A stretch of DNA of 64,000 nucleotides from Entoloma clypeatum (lineage: Eukaryota; Basidiomycota; Agaricomycetes; Agaricales; Entolomataceae). A program made the position numbers and the translations under genes. The DNA lies in contig OY751490.1 in assembly GCA_963565915.1 (NCBI GenBank), forward strand, positions 2,666,001 through 2,730,000, given 5' to 3'. Positions 32,414 through 44,649 of the stretch are shown one piece after another. The notes under the pieces were generated by a model. The model was not told the origin of the DNA. It did no database searches and saw only the letters and a list, made by a program, of their open reading frames with translations. Numbering within the stretch: position 1 is the stretch's first letter; each line of letters opens with the position of its first letter.

Positions 32414-34530
32414 TTATCGCGAGCACTGTGCTTGCCGAAAGTTTGGGTAGAGAACTGTCTGACAAGTGTGGGCTGTGTGGGTGTCCAAGTTCACCGAGCA
32501 CCGTGCACTGCCTCGCTCATGCTTTCTACACGTGTCCCGTATATGAGAACATGTTGGACGTGGCGCAGGTGGGAGCCCGGCAGAGTCTATCGTGGCCTGG
32601 CGAGGTGACCTTCGCGGAGGGCTGGAAATTTGGTCGAGTTCATCAACAGGGGTGATTGTGCCCCAAACCGAGGGGGACCTGGAGTAACTATAGAAACTCT
32701 GCATGCTGGCTGCATCATGACGGTCTTGATACACGGGGAGCAAGGGAAATATTGGGCTGGACTGCGAGGAATCCACCATGGACGTCCGATAGGGAGGGTG
32801 TGGATTACGATACTGAGCAATCTTTTCCCTTCCTCTTGTTGCTTTTGTGTCTGAGGGCATGTAGGACTGAAACCGCGCATTGGGCCCGAAGCTCTCCTTC
32901 TGTGTGGATACATCAAGAGCAAACCTTAAAACACGGAAGGTGTTATATAACAAAAGGACATTGACGATGCCTGAGAGGAGTTAGTACGAGATTTTTCGAT
33001 TGGACAACAATGAAAACGGGGCATACCAAGCATGAACAAGACACGTATGCAAATATCATAACTCCAAAAGCCACTGTGAAACCAGACATGGAGAGCAAAC
33101 GGACCACAGAGTATGGAACGAGGAGTGCGATCAATATATGCTAAAAATCGGGTCAAAATGGCATAATGGAATAATAAATATTCGCCGACCGACTGGGAAC
33201 CTATACCGTCAATTTTATGTCAAATGCACTTCGTAAAATCAACCATTCATTTACCATAACATACTCCCCGCGAGACGGGCTATGAAGCGATGGCAGTTAT
33301 CGCCGAGGGTCCCGACGATGCGTTCGTGAGGATCCAAAGTCAGCTCGAGTCCACCCTTGATTCTTAATGTACCTCGAAGGACGAGGAAGACGAGTGGGTA
33401 CAAAACGGCCGAGCGTACCGACGCCTATCCTCTGTTTAGCAACGAAGAAAACGGAGAACTTGGTTCAATATACATACAGGAGCATACAGGAAGCAGGTGA
33501 AAACAAAATTGAGTCCTAAGGTAGATTTATCGTACTCCGCAGGAGAGGTGATCAGGCCCATATAAGGCTCCAAACTTGTAGGCTTTATGATACAGGAAAG
33601 GTAATGCTACTGCGTTACTGGTTGAAATGATGGAATGATGTGATGGTGATCCATGCGATAAGAGCTGATTGACGTTTGCGCAGTACGAGAGAATTGAACA
33701 GCAATGCTGACAGTGAAAAACGCTGTGGCCAAGGTGCCAAATTGCATCAACAAAGCTGAGAGGTAGTAGGAATGCTCAGGTGACGCTGGATAGAAGGTAT
33801 CACAGAAGACTACCTCGTACAGTACAAAATATGCCTTCGTCTCTCGTCAAAAGTTGAATCAATGGGAATAGCTTGATCAAACCTTCTGCAATGCCTTTCT
33901 TTACACGCCAGCGGAGACCAATCAAACCTGCCACATCGGTGAATACATTAGTCCCACTCAATTCTGTTTTTTTTTTCTTGTTTTTTTTTTGCTGCGAGCT
34001 GCAACGTTGAGACCATGAGGTACCAATGATGCCAAGTCTGATGATGGATTCGTCGGCGCCTAAAAGTGGAGGACCGTCGCCGGCGCCTCACCACATCTGT
34101 GTGCCGTACGTAGATGGTACGCGTCTGCCGGGAGCACATAACCCTCGTGTCGCGTCGTAGCCAGATGTTTGAATACTTTGTGGTGTTTGGACCACTAGAC
34201 ATTGCACTTTCCGAACCGCCGCGCCGTGTTCGGAATCAAACTCAGAATCATATCGACCTTGGCATCAGCTGCTGTTTCTCTTCATCAAGTGACCATGTGC
34301 TCGCAGAAAAAAAAAACAAGCAAAAAAAAACAGAATTGAGTGCGACTATTGGCTATTAGCAGACAGGTTGCGTAGTAGCCCAATTGCGTGTTGAAAAATA
34401 TGTATTCTTGAGGTCTGCCGCTTTCTGACCACAGTTTTTTGCGCACAGCAAGCCAAATCACACGGACTGCAACAGAACAAAGAGCAGGTGCAGAAACTGC
34501 AGCAAACACGTTGACAACCTGATTTTCATT
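32414..34530 (-). CDS. Seven-helix membrane protein, fungal GPCR-like (approximate model)
   Basis: Several exons on the minus strand encode hydrophobic helices in the order seen in basidiomycete cAMP/Git3-type receptor-like proteins. The first pair is around 34356..34525 (CSVAVRVIWLAVRKKLW, QLGYYATCLLIAN). A third helix region lies around 33700-33740 (FGTLATAFFTVSIAVQF). Then come LYPLVFLVLRGTLRIKGGL near 33390, ILIALLVPYSVVRLL and GFTVAFGVMIFAYVSCSCL at 33030..33135, and IVNVLLLYNTFRVL leading into a long Ser/Pro-rich cytosolic tail (32414..32970). Exon joins were not all resolved and the start is uncertain, so boundaries are approximate. A MITE sits just upstream. Function not known; a decayed gene cannot be excluded. 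Confidence 0.45.
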
Positions 34531-34550
34531 ATAGTTAGACGGTAAGCTTA

Positions 34551-34764
34551 CAGCTAAATGCGAAATGATAGGCGGTTGGGAAAAAAACAGGACATAGGGT
34601 GGGATTGGTTTTGGGACTCCGAAGGGTTACTTCCTTACGTTGCCGGCTCACCATTGCTGACAGCGCAATCCATCATTACCAATTTGGGCCATCGGGGACT
34701 TGAATTCTAGCCCCGCCCTAGATATTGTTTTGTTTTCAACCGCCTATAATTTCGCATTTAGCTG
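34551..34764 (+). mobile_element. MITE copy 1 (TA target site, about 30-bp terminal inverted repeats)
   Basis: 214 bp. Ends are CAGCTAAATGCGAAAT and its inverse, extending through ATAGGCGGTTG, flanked by TA on both sides. No coding capacity. Inverted relative at 58022..58221. The TA target suggests mobilisation by a Tc1/mariner-type transposase. Confidence 0.85.
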
Positions 34765-35148
34765 TATGGTGTGACCCTTTAAAATGGGACATACAATTGC
34801 TGCTCCAATGTCACTCTGGGGGAATGACAAAAAAAGACTGGTCCGACATAATGATTATATGGCAAGGATAGAGGAAAGAGAACCGGAAAACCGTATCCAG
34901 TGAAGAATCGGGCCAGCTTGAAGTGGAGAAGGATTCGGTCCTGCCTTAATCTTGATCAAAACGGGTATCTGTTCGAGATACGAAGGAAACCAGTCTAGAG
35001 CAAAGAAACGAAGAGCCTGACTCGAACTTGAGGGTCGGCACCACCACTGTTTCAGTGATTTCCCGTGATGTTTATCACATCATATGTCGTTCTAACGGAC
35101 ATCATGTACAATCTGTCGATAAGTAAGTATCCATTGACACCTAAGTAC
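34765..35148. other. Intergenic region between the MITE and RAD30
   Basis: No gene established. A minus-strand ATG near 34841 (MSDQSFFVIPPE) might be a first exon of the seven-helix gene. Confidence 0.3.
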
Positions 35149-37758
35149 TTATGACATATTATCATGGATACATAAGCTTTGACGGAAATTGGAATGGAAA
35201 ATTTTTACAACCGTCACGGTCGATGGGTCACCAGTCATGACTAATGATAATAATGTATGATGGTGAGTGGGTAGTAAGTATTGACAAGCTGTCCGACTCC
35301 TCACCTTCCGATAAAAAAACCTTTCAATTCCCTCAGGCTTGGAACCTTTGTGCCTTTTCTTTTTCGGAGATTCCTTCAACGATAACGATATGGCGTCATT
35401 GACCTCTGGTTCTTTGGCTAGGTCTTGTGCAAAGTGAAAGTCGTCGTGTTCCAAGCGCAGCGTGGCTAGCTGCATGTCCTGCTCAATGGTAGACGTCGCA
35501 GGAGGAGGCCCAAAGATTGTTGTACAACACCTAGCACATGTGAATGACAATAACTTTGGGTTCAATCCACTGGTCAGTTGACCTTCATCTGGACACGTAG
35601 CATCAAGAGATTCAAATAGTTCCAAAACGTCATCATCACCATGCTCTCTCCTTCTTTTCAGGAAACCTTCGATGCTCCGTTGGCCAGTCTCGGCTTCTTC
35701 TACTCCAGTAAACGAAAGGGAAACACTTGTCACTTTCATGGCCACTTCCGTGCCCACGAGCTCCTTCCATAATTTGTTGCCAGCGGCAGCGATGAAGTCG
35801 ACGGTCACGTCATTCGTGAAAGGAAACGAAGCTTGCTTAGAACGAGCAGCTTCATAACCTGTGCAGGAAAAATATTAGCTTTTCTGGCTCTCGACGAGCA
35901 AAAAATCTTTCCTTGGCGCGTTCGCAACACTATTGACTTTGGCCACAAATGTAGACTTCGCTGCCGAGCTTCATTGAGCCGCAAAGCTAATTCTGCTGAA
36001 AGTACGCGGATCCAATGAAAGCCTTCCGAGGCGTTCGTTATTGCTTTCGGAAGGTTTTTCGATGCTAGCATGCTTTTATTCGTGGCCGATTTCTCTTTCA
36101 CTTAAATCAAAAGTCAAACTCGCGCCGTCACTTCTCAGACATATCTGACAACCTTCTGATCTGTCAATCCCTCTAGCCAAAAAGATGGTAATTTCAGAGA
36201 TAGAGAGCACTCATCCAAAGATATGGCGCACCGAAGAACTTCATATATCCATATAGATTCCTCTCCAAATTTATGTTGCATGTCGTCTGAGGTGGCGTAA
36301 GGGCGAGAAAAGGAAAAGTCGGAAGGAGCTCGCCTAAATTGATTGCTCTAGAATCTGAGGTGAGAGACGGAAGTCATACAAAGCACTCCACATACAATAG
36401 GTCTCCGACTGTAGCTGCCTCGAATTCTTTGGCAAGAGCGGTACCAAGTTTACCGCCTAGGAACCTGATCTGAGTTCATTAAGTGAACGTGTGTCGTACA
36501 CAAAGGCAGGTGAAAAGTACCTTTTGAAAAGGTATTGGTCGAAGATAAGTTGGAATAGCGGCATTCCGTAGAATGCTCTGGTGGATGTTATCACAGGGAC
36601 TTTCAACTGCGAGAGGTATTCACCTGGTTGTTGGGCTTCTTATAGGAAGCTGCTAACTACCGCAGGTCGCCGTTAATTATATATCACAAAAACACCCTTG
36701 AAGATGTTTTCCCAGAATTTACCTTAGCCAGGAACTTGTTTCTTGCTATACCCTGCAATAAGTTGTTGTTTGAGTTGATGAACAGCCAGAAAAAGCGAAA
36801 CCTACAGCGGAGGTCGAATATCCCAATTCCTTGTGAACGACATCTCTTGCCTTTCCCATTTGCTCAGCAGCAATGGATAATGCGACATCATGCCATGTCG
36901 TCATAGTGGCATCCTGGGTCGTGACTTGAGTCGCGTCTTGCGGTACCCCACCCTCTTGCACAACATCGTTGGGTTCTGGATCAATCTGTATCACCTGTCC
37001 GAGACCATTCCATCTCATAGGAGGCGGTGGCGGCAGGGCTGAATCAACGCCATTTGGCGCCTCAGGCGGTACCTGGGCAAGGTGTGGATAACGTTCGAGA
37101 ATGAGTCCGCGAACGCATTTCGTGAAATCGAAGAATGCCTCGTCAATTGAGGCTTTCTCTGAGTATACGTGAGTATGTTCGAAGGTTCTCCATTATGACA
37201 AGAATGGTTTCGGAAACCAATTCACCTAATTCACATCCAGGCAAGCATTCTCTGAACTTAGCAGCTATCTTAGCACTCTCCCTCCTGTAATAATCCAACG
37301 AAACCTGACGCCAAGGGGATCAGCATCTCATGAAGAAGACAGTAGCAAGTCACCTTATGAGTCTTGGTATCCACATTATCCCAGTACCCTGGTTCCTTCT
37401 CACCCTCCTTATATGTCGCCACATGTACAACTACAAGATCCGGGTATTTCTCCTTGAGCTCTTTCAGATTGGGTTTCTTGAGTCGTGAAATCCCGTACTT
37501 CCTTGCGGGGTAATTAACGGCGATCAATAAGTCCCATTGCAGCACGACAAGGGGCGTATCTTTGTCGACACCTAGTCGGACCATCTCACACCCGGCATAG
37601 AAAGCATCGCTATCGCAAAGCGCGATGACACGCAAAGGGTCTTTGACTCCTAGATTCTGGGAAAAGAGATGTCGATAAGTAATTCTGGGGTTGAGATCTT
37701 GAAAGTCCTCTTCGATGGCTTTGTCCTTGCCTTTCCACAGTCGTGTAGAAGAAGCCAT
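35149..37758 (-). CDS. RAD30: DNA polymerase eta (Rad30), translesion synthesis
   Basis: Y-family polymerase that copies past UV photoproducts in the nucleus. Exons: 35149..35858, 35912..36100, 36153..36172, 36232..36347 (start uncertain), 36392..36469 (end uncertain), 36521..36577, 36624..36656, 36723..36752, 36806..37158, 37226..37304, 37354..37758. Catalytic metal ligands are in CDSDAFYAGCE and KASIDEAFFDFT. Little-finger sequence includes SYKKPNNQS, QHKFGEESIWIYEVLRGIDR and SLSFTGVEEAETGQ. A C2H2 ubiquitin-binding UBZ is formed by CARC..EHDDFH. The join between exons 36392 and 36347 is the least certain. The 35859..35911 intron has donor GA instead of GT, although the join is needed to give GYEAARSKQASFPF. 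A hAT-like element sits 41 bp upstream of the ATG. Confidence 0.9.
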
Positions 37759-37791
37759 ATCTTGGTCGCCCGTGGTAAGATAGTAGCTGGT

Positions 37792-37799
37792 ATTGCAGG
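37792..37799 (+). repeat. Target-site duplication of the hAT-like element, left copy
   Basis: ATTGCAGG, repeated exactly at 38817..38824. Eight bp is the hAT length. Confidence 0.9.
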
Positions 37800-38816
37800 T
37801 AGTGCTCGGGGATTTTCACAGGGCTAATTAGCCCCGGTAAATTAGCGTCAATTTCATTTTGCTCGAAAACCCCATGTATTTTAAAGTAAATTAGCCCAAG
37901 GTCGGGAACTGAAAAAAAAAAATATGCTGAAAATTGAAATTATAGATAGTTTGCAAACGCATGCCAAGTACAACTCTCGAACGTCGAGAATGATTGCGGA
38001 CAGAGTTAATACCCTACGTTCCTATCTTCTCAGACTACCAAAGTCCCTACCAGTTGCACGCGACACCTCCCGATATAACTTCAATCACTTCAGCCCTGAT
38101 GTTGATTTTATTCAAGACAATGGCGAAGAGTGATGTATGTGCCTGAACTCTTCGCCTTTTGCTATACTCAATCTTGCTCAGAAAAAGAAAAGGAAGGAGA
38201 AGCCCATTGTTAAGTGGCGGGACATGCAGACGACTATTCATGGTGCGGATGATGTAGCTATGTCATCAAAATCATCTCCAACAGAAAAGCCTCCTGCATT
38301 GGAACAGGACTTGGATGACATTGAGCCGGGAGGGGTCGAAGACTACAAGTCTGATGCTGAAACTTCATCAAAAGAAACTGGTGATGGTTTGACTTGGCTT
38401 GACGGTCCCCCACCAAACCTCGACAATGTGGAGCGACGCGTCTTCAACATCGCAGACACTGTTGATGTTGGTTCATCGTACCTTCTCGATCTGCTTGTTT
38501 CAACACCATCTGTGGTGCGGAATCAGCCTGGTAATCGTCCCAAGGCGCCACCATCCTCAGTGCCGATGCCGACGGCTCCAAAGGATAAGGATTGGGCGGT
38601 TTGGTGATATCAGATCGGTGGTCGTTAGTCGGCCCTCGAGGCTAATTTACATAAAAATTGGTATTTTAAGGCTAATTTACTGGTTAATTAGCGCTAATTA
38701 GCCCATACCTAATCTCTGTTAATTAGCTTTAAAATACGAGGGTAAATTAGAAAAATTCTGAGCGCCTTGCTAATTTACTGGTCAATTAGACATCGTGTGA
38801 AAATCCCCGAGCACTA
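37800..38816 (+). mobile_element. Non-autonomous hAT-like DNA transposon with a cargo gene
   Basis: 1017 bp with perfect 21-bp terminal inverted repeats (37800..37820, 38796..38816; starts TAGTGCTCGGGG) and an 8-bp target duplication. Subterminal regions are packed with TAATTAGC and GTAAATTAG motifs in both orientations, as expected of transposase-binding sites. No transposase domain. It carries one small intron-containing gene. Intact ends imply recent movement. Confidence 0.9.
38120..38607 (+). CDS. Small cargo protein inside the hAT-like element (unknown function)
   Basis: Two exons, 38120..38134 and 38182..38607, joined by a 47-nt intron with GTATGT..CAG ends, giving 146 aa. It starts MAKSD then a basic KKKRKEK stretch that could be a nuclear localisation signal. 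An acidic, Ser-rich middle and a Pro-rich C-terminus follow. No domain recognised. It lies wholly within the transposon, so it moves with it. It could be a remnant of a second hAT gene, a captured host fragment or chance, though the clean splice argues against chance. Confidence 0.5.
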
Positions 38817-38983
38817 ATTGCAGGAGTAACAAGTTGACCGCGTCCACGTGACGCGCGCGTTCTCGTCCAATGGTCACAGGGTGAGGCTCAGCGCTCAGGC
38901 CTTAAGGGTTCTTGGTATGCTGGGACGCCTTTACATACTAAACTAGAACACTAAAAGTACAAACGTGCCTTTCTTTGTCTGAT

Positions 38984-41467
38984 TCAGGTATTCGCTACAA
39001 CCCGAAATGTACTCGCACTACTGATATCGACCTTCAGGACGTCCTAATGAGTAAAAGTCAATATTCTGACTCCCGAGTGGTACACAGCCTGACAACGTGC
39101 TTGACATACCGTTCCTCTTCTCACATCCTCCAAGGAAGGCATCATATGGAGCCTTAACAGTTCTGATGCCTTGATGACAATGGGGTCATTCTGCATGCTG
39201 TTCACGGTACGGAATCTTAAGTAGCCTGCATTCCGATGTTGAAAATGGTACACACCTAGCCACGGCAACGATTTTCCCTTCCTTGCCATAGTACGCGATA
39301 AACTGAGATCGATGTTAAATCGGGACCTAGGTTTGCAAGAGGCCCAAGGGGCTACCAACCTTCATTTCGTCGGGGTTACCTTCGATAAACACGTCATCAT
39401 ATCCATGGCCGATACCGCAATAGCGCAGTTGTTGTCCCTCTGATGACATGTAGATATCAGCTTCAGCAGTATTCGAGAAGGATGTATTCATACGAGCGCT
39501 CCAGAAGATGGGAACTTTGACAAATGGCTGGGGACTTCCGGCAATCGTTTTACCCACAGCCCGGCCATGATTTCCCGCAACCTGAGCAAGGAGGGATTTC
39601 GTTTGGCCGGTAGAACAAATAAAAGGTAGAACATACATTCCAATGCTCAATTCGTGTTTGGGTGCCGCCGTGCTCCGGATAAATGGCGATGTCACCTGAG
39701 AAAACAAAAACCGCATCGTAAGACCCTCATAATATATGGAGGGAAGGAAATATAAACCAATGGCATATACATCTTGCGTATCAGGGCCACTTTGTACCCT
39801 GAGATACTCGTCAACTTTGACACCTCCGTCTTTCTCGACTTCAATTCCACTGCCTTTCACGAACTCCGTAGCAGGTGCCACACCAACCCCCATGACTATG
39901 AAATCTGCTGGAAGCGTGGCCCCATTCACAACAACGCCACCAGCGGCTTTGGGATTCCCATCTTGAGGTACAATCTTCTCGACCTTGGTCTTCATATGGA
40001 ACCTGACGCCTTGGTTTTCATGATACTTGAGGCAATTTTGAAATAAAATTTAGTGAGGGGGGCGGGCCAGAAAAATTTAAATGTGGTTACTTTCTGAATC
40101 CCCGCGCCAACTCTTTTCCCTAAAATTACTTCGAATGGGACTTCTTCCATCCCGATAACATCGATAGAGGCAAGTTTCCGCTTGGCAACAGCAGTCACGA
40201 CTTCCATGCTGATGAATGAACTTCCTATGACCACCATTCGTTTGCCCTCCTTTGCAGCTGTAGTACGCATGTGAGTAGGAAGCAACACCCGGACGGGAAA
40301 ACACGAACCAGCATCCACTTTCTGTGCATCAATAATTCCTCTGACAGTGTGGACGTTTTCAAGGTTGGCACCTTCAATGGGAAGCCTGCGAGGGACACCA
40401 CCAGAGGCAAGGATAAGTTTGTCATAGCCAAGGGCGTCTTTTCCACCCTCTAAAATAACTTGCTTCTTGGAGAGATCAATCGAAGTGACTTCCTGTAGAT
40501 GGGCCGTAAGAAAGAGGAGAACTGCCGCATTGCCATCTTACCAAACCCAGGCGGATATTGGTTCCATACTTTATCTTCCAATCTGCCGCACTCCTCCATT
40601 CGACTTTGGCGGGATCGGTGATAAGGGCCTTGCTCAATTTTGTCCTGGCGCGCAGCGGCGTGAGTAAAGGGGGCGGCAGGATAAGAGACGATAAACCTGT
40701 CAATTGGAGTATGGGTTTCCTTGGACACAATAGTAATCGGTCCGTTGTATCCGTGCTAAGAGATGCTGAATTCTTGGAAGCTTTATGTTTAGAGTTGATA
40801 CAAACCTCCCTCAGACTTTCAACAGCGTAGAAGGTCCCAGATCCTCCTCCAACAATAACAACGCCCTTCCCGACAGAATCAGTTCCACTGCTCAACAACT
40901 TGGGTTGCCTGTCCTTGTTATTCTTCAGGGTGTTGGAAGGATTCGCAGTCACATAGATCTTTCCACCAGCGATATGCGCCTCGAAAGAGTGCAGGGCGCT
41001 GGGAGCGGGGGCGTCCTCTTATGGCCTCTCAGACATGCCACACACTCAGGAACAAAATGCGTACCAATGTCGCCAGTACAGACGTTAAAGCAAGCTGAAA
41101 TCAGGTTCTGGCTATGACATGGTGACCAAGAGACGACATGTGGACTGACCTCCGTGCCAAGGGCTATACGAATACCATAACTAAGGCAATAACAGCATAA
41201 GTATCTGAGACGTACCAGACGACCCTTCCATCTGACGTCAATACACCCTTCGCGAGGGGTGCACCGTAATGGGTGCAGAAGGCGCTGGTAGCATGAACCT
41301 TATTCCCTAACCGAGATAAAAGAACTTTTCCCTGGTCGAAGGAGACTTCCTTCCTGGAAAGAACGATTAGGCTATGCAGATCTTTGCCAAATACAAGCCT
41401 AGATCATGTACATCTGCCCATCGAGAAGCTCAGTATCGTCAAGGACGGCGATTGTCTTTGTGGACAT
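38984..41467 (-). CDS. Rieske [2Fe-2S] and FAD/NAD(P)H oxidoreductase (AIFM3-like)
   Basis: Predicted electron-transfer flavoprotein of the AIFM3 type. Sixteen in-phase exons: 38984..39043, 39110..39215, 39256..39302, 39360..39439, 39494..39581, 39637..39695, 39758..40025, 40091..40257, 40309..40492, 40542..40644, 40697..40755, 40806..41017, 41065..41094, 41150..41163, 41216..41353, 41412..41467; 556 aa. Rieske ligands are CTHYG and CPWHG near residues 50 and 70. The FAD-binding [13 protein letters not shown] is near 120 and the NAD(P)H-binding [12 protein letters not shown] near 265. DVYAIGDIAIYP is the second FAD contact. Exon 41150..41163 is only 14 nt and supplies most of the CPWHG cluster-binding loop. 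Cellular site is not evident from the N-terminus. Confidence 0.92.
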
Positions 41468-42493
41468 AGTGTGGATGAATGATAAGCGTGAGGGAAACCA
41501 GGTTTGTATGTACGGCGGCAGGGAAACGCATGACCCGCTGAATTCAGGCACAGTCACCATGGTCTCAAAGAAGGAAACAAAAATTAAGTGGGGCTATTGA
41601 AGCACTGAACGTAAGTACTGAACAGTACAGTTCCATCACCGACGCTCAGTATATGCACAACCCGTCGCCGCATCACTCGCATGCATCCTGCTCAGCAATA
41701 TCTATCCTTCATGTGCGCAGCGAGAAAACTGGCCATGCCATTGACCCAAAACGGGATCGTAAAATATCTTCGTCCCAAAGACGGGCTTATATAGGTATCG
41801 ACAGAGGCCGATGATTGCCTCGGAATTTTGTTCCGGATAATCTGTATCAAGTCCAAGCAATCAGTGGTTGACTTGGAAGAACAGGCGAAACGTCCTAACC
41901 TTGACTTAGCGTTTTCTGGGCACGATCCCTCTCGCGGACAAGAAATATCATGCCTACCAGGCTCCCTAATCATTTGCGAGCATCCAGTCGGACCAATAGA
42001 CTCTTCCGCCCCCATCCAACTATTCATCTACCCCACCTACCAGACTCTGCGTGATGCTCACCGCCTGGTCCCCACTACTTCAAGGACCATTACTGCTGGG
42101 TTTTTTGTTGGTGTGACGGGTCGAGGAAGATAAAATTTAGGAAACGCCAGGTGCAGGAGTTGCGGTGTGGTTTGGAGTGCGCAGAATGGGAGGTCGTTCA
42201 GGCGACTTGACAAGATAAATTAGGACACGAAAAATTGCTGCAGAAGAACTGACGTCCATAGTCGCCGCAATGTGGTGTTTTAACAGGATGTCTCCCTTGT
42301 CGGAAGTTCGAGGCTAGAGTTGAGTCTTGCAGCGCGCATGCTTGCTGTTTCAAATGGTTAACCAATGAATGTACATATCTCCATCGACACAGACTCTATT
42401 AGGGTGGAATTGTTCACCTCCGAGACAGAAGTGTGGTATCGGAGAGGGAGAGATCCAAGACAGTGTCGTGGGTTCTACTTACCGTCTCAACTC
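41468..42493. other. Divergent intergenic region between the oxidoreductase and ATG17
   Basis: About 1.0 kb between the two start codons. Short overlapping open frames near 41700-42130 show no domain; I see no convincing gene. Confidence 0.5.
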
Positions 42494-44442
42494 ATGTCAT
42501 CACCGCCAGCTCAGCCCCACCTCGTTTCTCTCGTTCTCCAATCCAAAAAGGCTCTTCAACACGGTGAACACCTCTGTTCGCGCGCACACGCTGTTTCCAA
42601 CACGTCCATTCACGCTTCAGTGGAAGTCGTTGCTCTTAATGCTAAGGTCTGCTGGGTGAGAGATGCTATCGGCGAACAGCTTGAGGTATGTATCCAGCCC
42701 GCTGTGTTACCACGTATCCATCGAATCTTCGCCGTGCGCCTAGCTCGTGGCTGGCGTAGCTAAATGTATCGAGGAGAAGCGGGCCAATCTCCGTAAACAA
42801 GTGCAGGTAAGCCCCCCTTTCCTTTGTCCTGAATGATTTCATACCATCTCTATTAACCCTTAGGCCTGGGATAACCTACGCACGAAGCATTCTGGTGCAC
42901 TTGATGATATTTTGGAGTTACTTGGATCTCAACATGTCCCGCCCGACTTCCATCAAACCACCTCCGTTGACTCATCCCTCTTTGGTAGTCAACATTCAGA
43001 CGAAGGTCCCGAAAAGCCGACGGATAGTGGACGCCCCGGATCACTTATTAGCCATAGCCCATCCTCAACACTCCGTCAAGGGTTGCTCAAAGGGAAGCCA
43101 GTGGAGAAGGAGAAACACGAGCCTAAACTGAGGTCGTCCTGGAAGACACTGCGTGACTTTGTAGATGATCAAGCGATAGAGGACGTCCTGGAAACCATAG
43201 AGAATGATAGATTGACAATAGACGTATGTCTTTTCGCCTTCATGACCAGCCTATGGAATGACTTTCAATATTTCTGCCGTGTAGGACAACATGGAAAAGA
43301 CTGACGCATACCCAGAGACCCTTGCTAATACCATTGACTCTATAAGGGGCTCCATTCCAGAGATAGAAGAGCATCCACTGAAAGCCGTGGAGGATGTTCT
43401 TGCGGCACAAGATGTAATATCAACAGCGATGGCACAACATCTTGAGAGCTTGACCTCACATTACGGGCAAATGGCGAATGCGTTGCAAGAAAGTGAAGCT
43501 GGTGAAGCATTTAGTGAGGAGGATCTTCGCGGTAACTTATTCATCTACCACATCATCATCGAATATGCCTCGACTCATTTCCAGACATGAATCGAGATAC
43601 CGAAGAATTACCTTCCATTATGGCTGAGCTGGAAGAGAGTGCAGATGTAATAGAAGAACAACAGTGCGTTGCGTCCAGAGCTTCAAGCTTCATGTGACAA
43701 CACTCATGACATTTCCATCAGTGCAAAACTCTTGACCGCGCAAGATATATCCAGGACCCATCTTTCTGTGCTTGGACACATATTAGACGATCTAGATGAA
43801 CTGGGTATCATCATGGAAGAAATGCTACAGACGCAGGATGAAGTTCAGGTGTGTAGCTCTATTCAATTTGCCTCTTTCAAGCCTCAGCAAGTTGACGATT
43901 AACGATAGGTAAAGTGTGAAGAAGAGCTTAATGGACTTCATGATCAGCTCCTTTCTCTCGAGCATCTCCGCGACCGCTATGTTTCATATCAACTCGCTTT
44001 CAACAAACTTATTTTGGAGCTTCTGAGGCGCAGACAGTATCGTGAAGCGGCCGAAAGCATTGTGCGGAACATGACTACACAACTACAAGCTATGAGCGAA
44101 GGTATGAACATTACTCTAGACTCACGCTGTTTACGATTTTTTGGCAGAAGAAGATCAGGTTCGGAAGCACTTCAACTTGGAGTTTGGTGCCAATTTACCA
44201 GATGACTTGTGTCATTGCATTGAGAATTCGCCGACGCGATGGGAGGTTGTGCCGGGTAGCGGGGATGCTTGGGAATTCTTGCCAACCATTGAAAATGATC
44301 TCATTTCAGAGGTATCCGATAGTTACCTTTGAAATATTCGTCCTATTGAACCCTGCCCTTCTTGTGTTAGGCCCGAGACCATATTAATAGTGTTTTAAGA
44401 CAGGAAGCTGGATTTATCTCATTGCGCAATGAGAGTCCATAG
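42494..44442 (+). CDS. ATG17: Autophagy scaffold protein Atg17
   Basis: Coiled-coil scaffold of the Atg1 kinase complex that organises the pre-autophagosomal structure. Exons: 42494..42685, 42744..42806, 42864..43223, 43285..43531, 43585..43663, 43722..43848, 43909..44101, 44148..44311, 44371..44442. All are in phase, 498 aa. The N-terminus LVSLVLQSKKALQHGEHLCS is characteristic. The rest is nearly all helical, with long heptad-rich segments and FNLEFGANLPDDLC near the C-terminus. The Ser-rich insert near residues 110-160 is unconserved linker by appearance. It is transcribed away from the oxidoreductase. Confidence 0.9.
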
Positions 44443-44649
44443 AAGTTGTCACATTCCTCATATGCGACACAAAGTATCCCTGATGCCTGGATGGGTGATA
44501 TGTACCCCGCGATTTGAACAAGTTGGTACTTACTTTTCAATGTAATTGATAACGGCGGACAATGAGACTTTCTCATAGCGGTATTGGAGAGCTTCTCCAT
44601 ATCTTCTGAATTAGTTGAGTACTGAGTACTGAGTCTTGACGGGTCAGGC

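Noticed and set aside
32353..32655. Retrotransposon-like zinc finger (CGLCG..HCLAHAFYTCP) on the plus strand
   Set aside because: Too short and without flanking reverse transcriptase; overlaps the C-terminal exon of the membrane protein.
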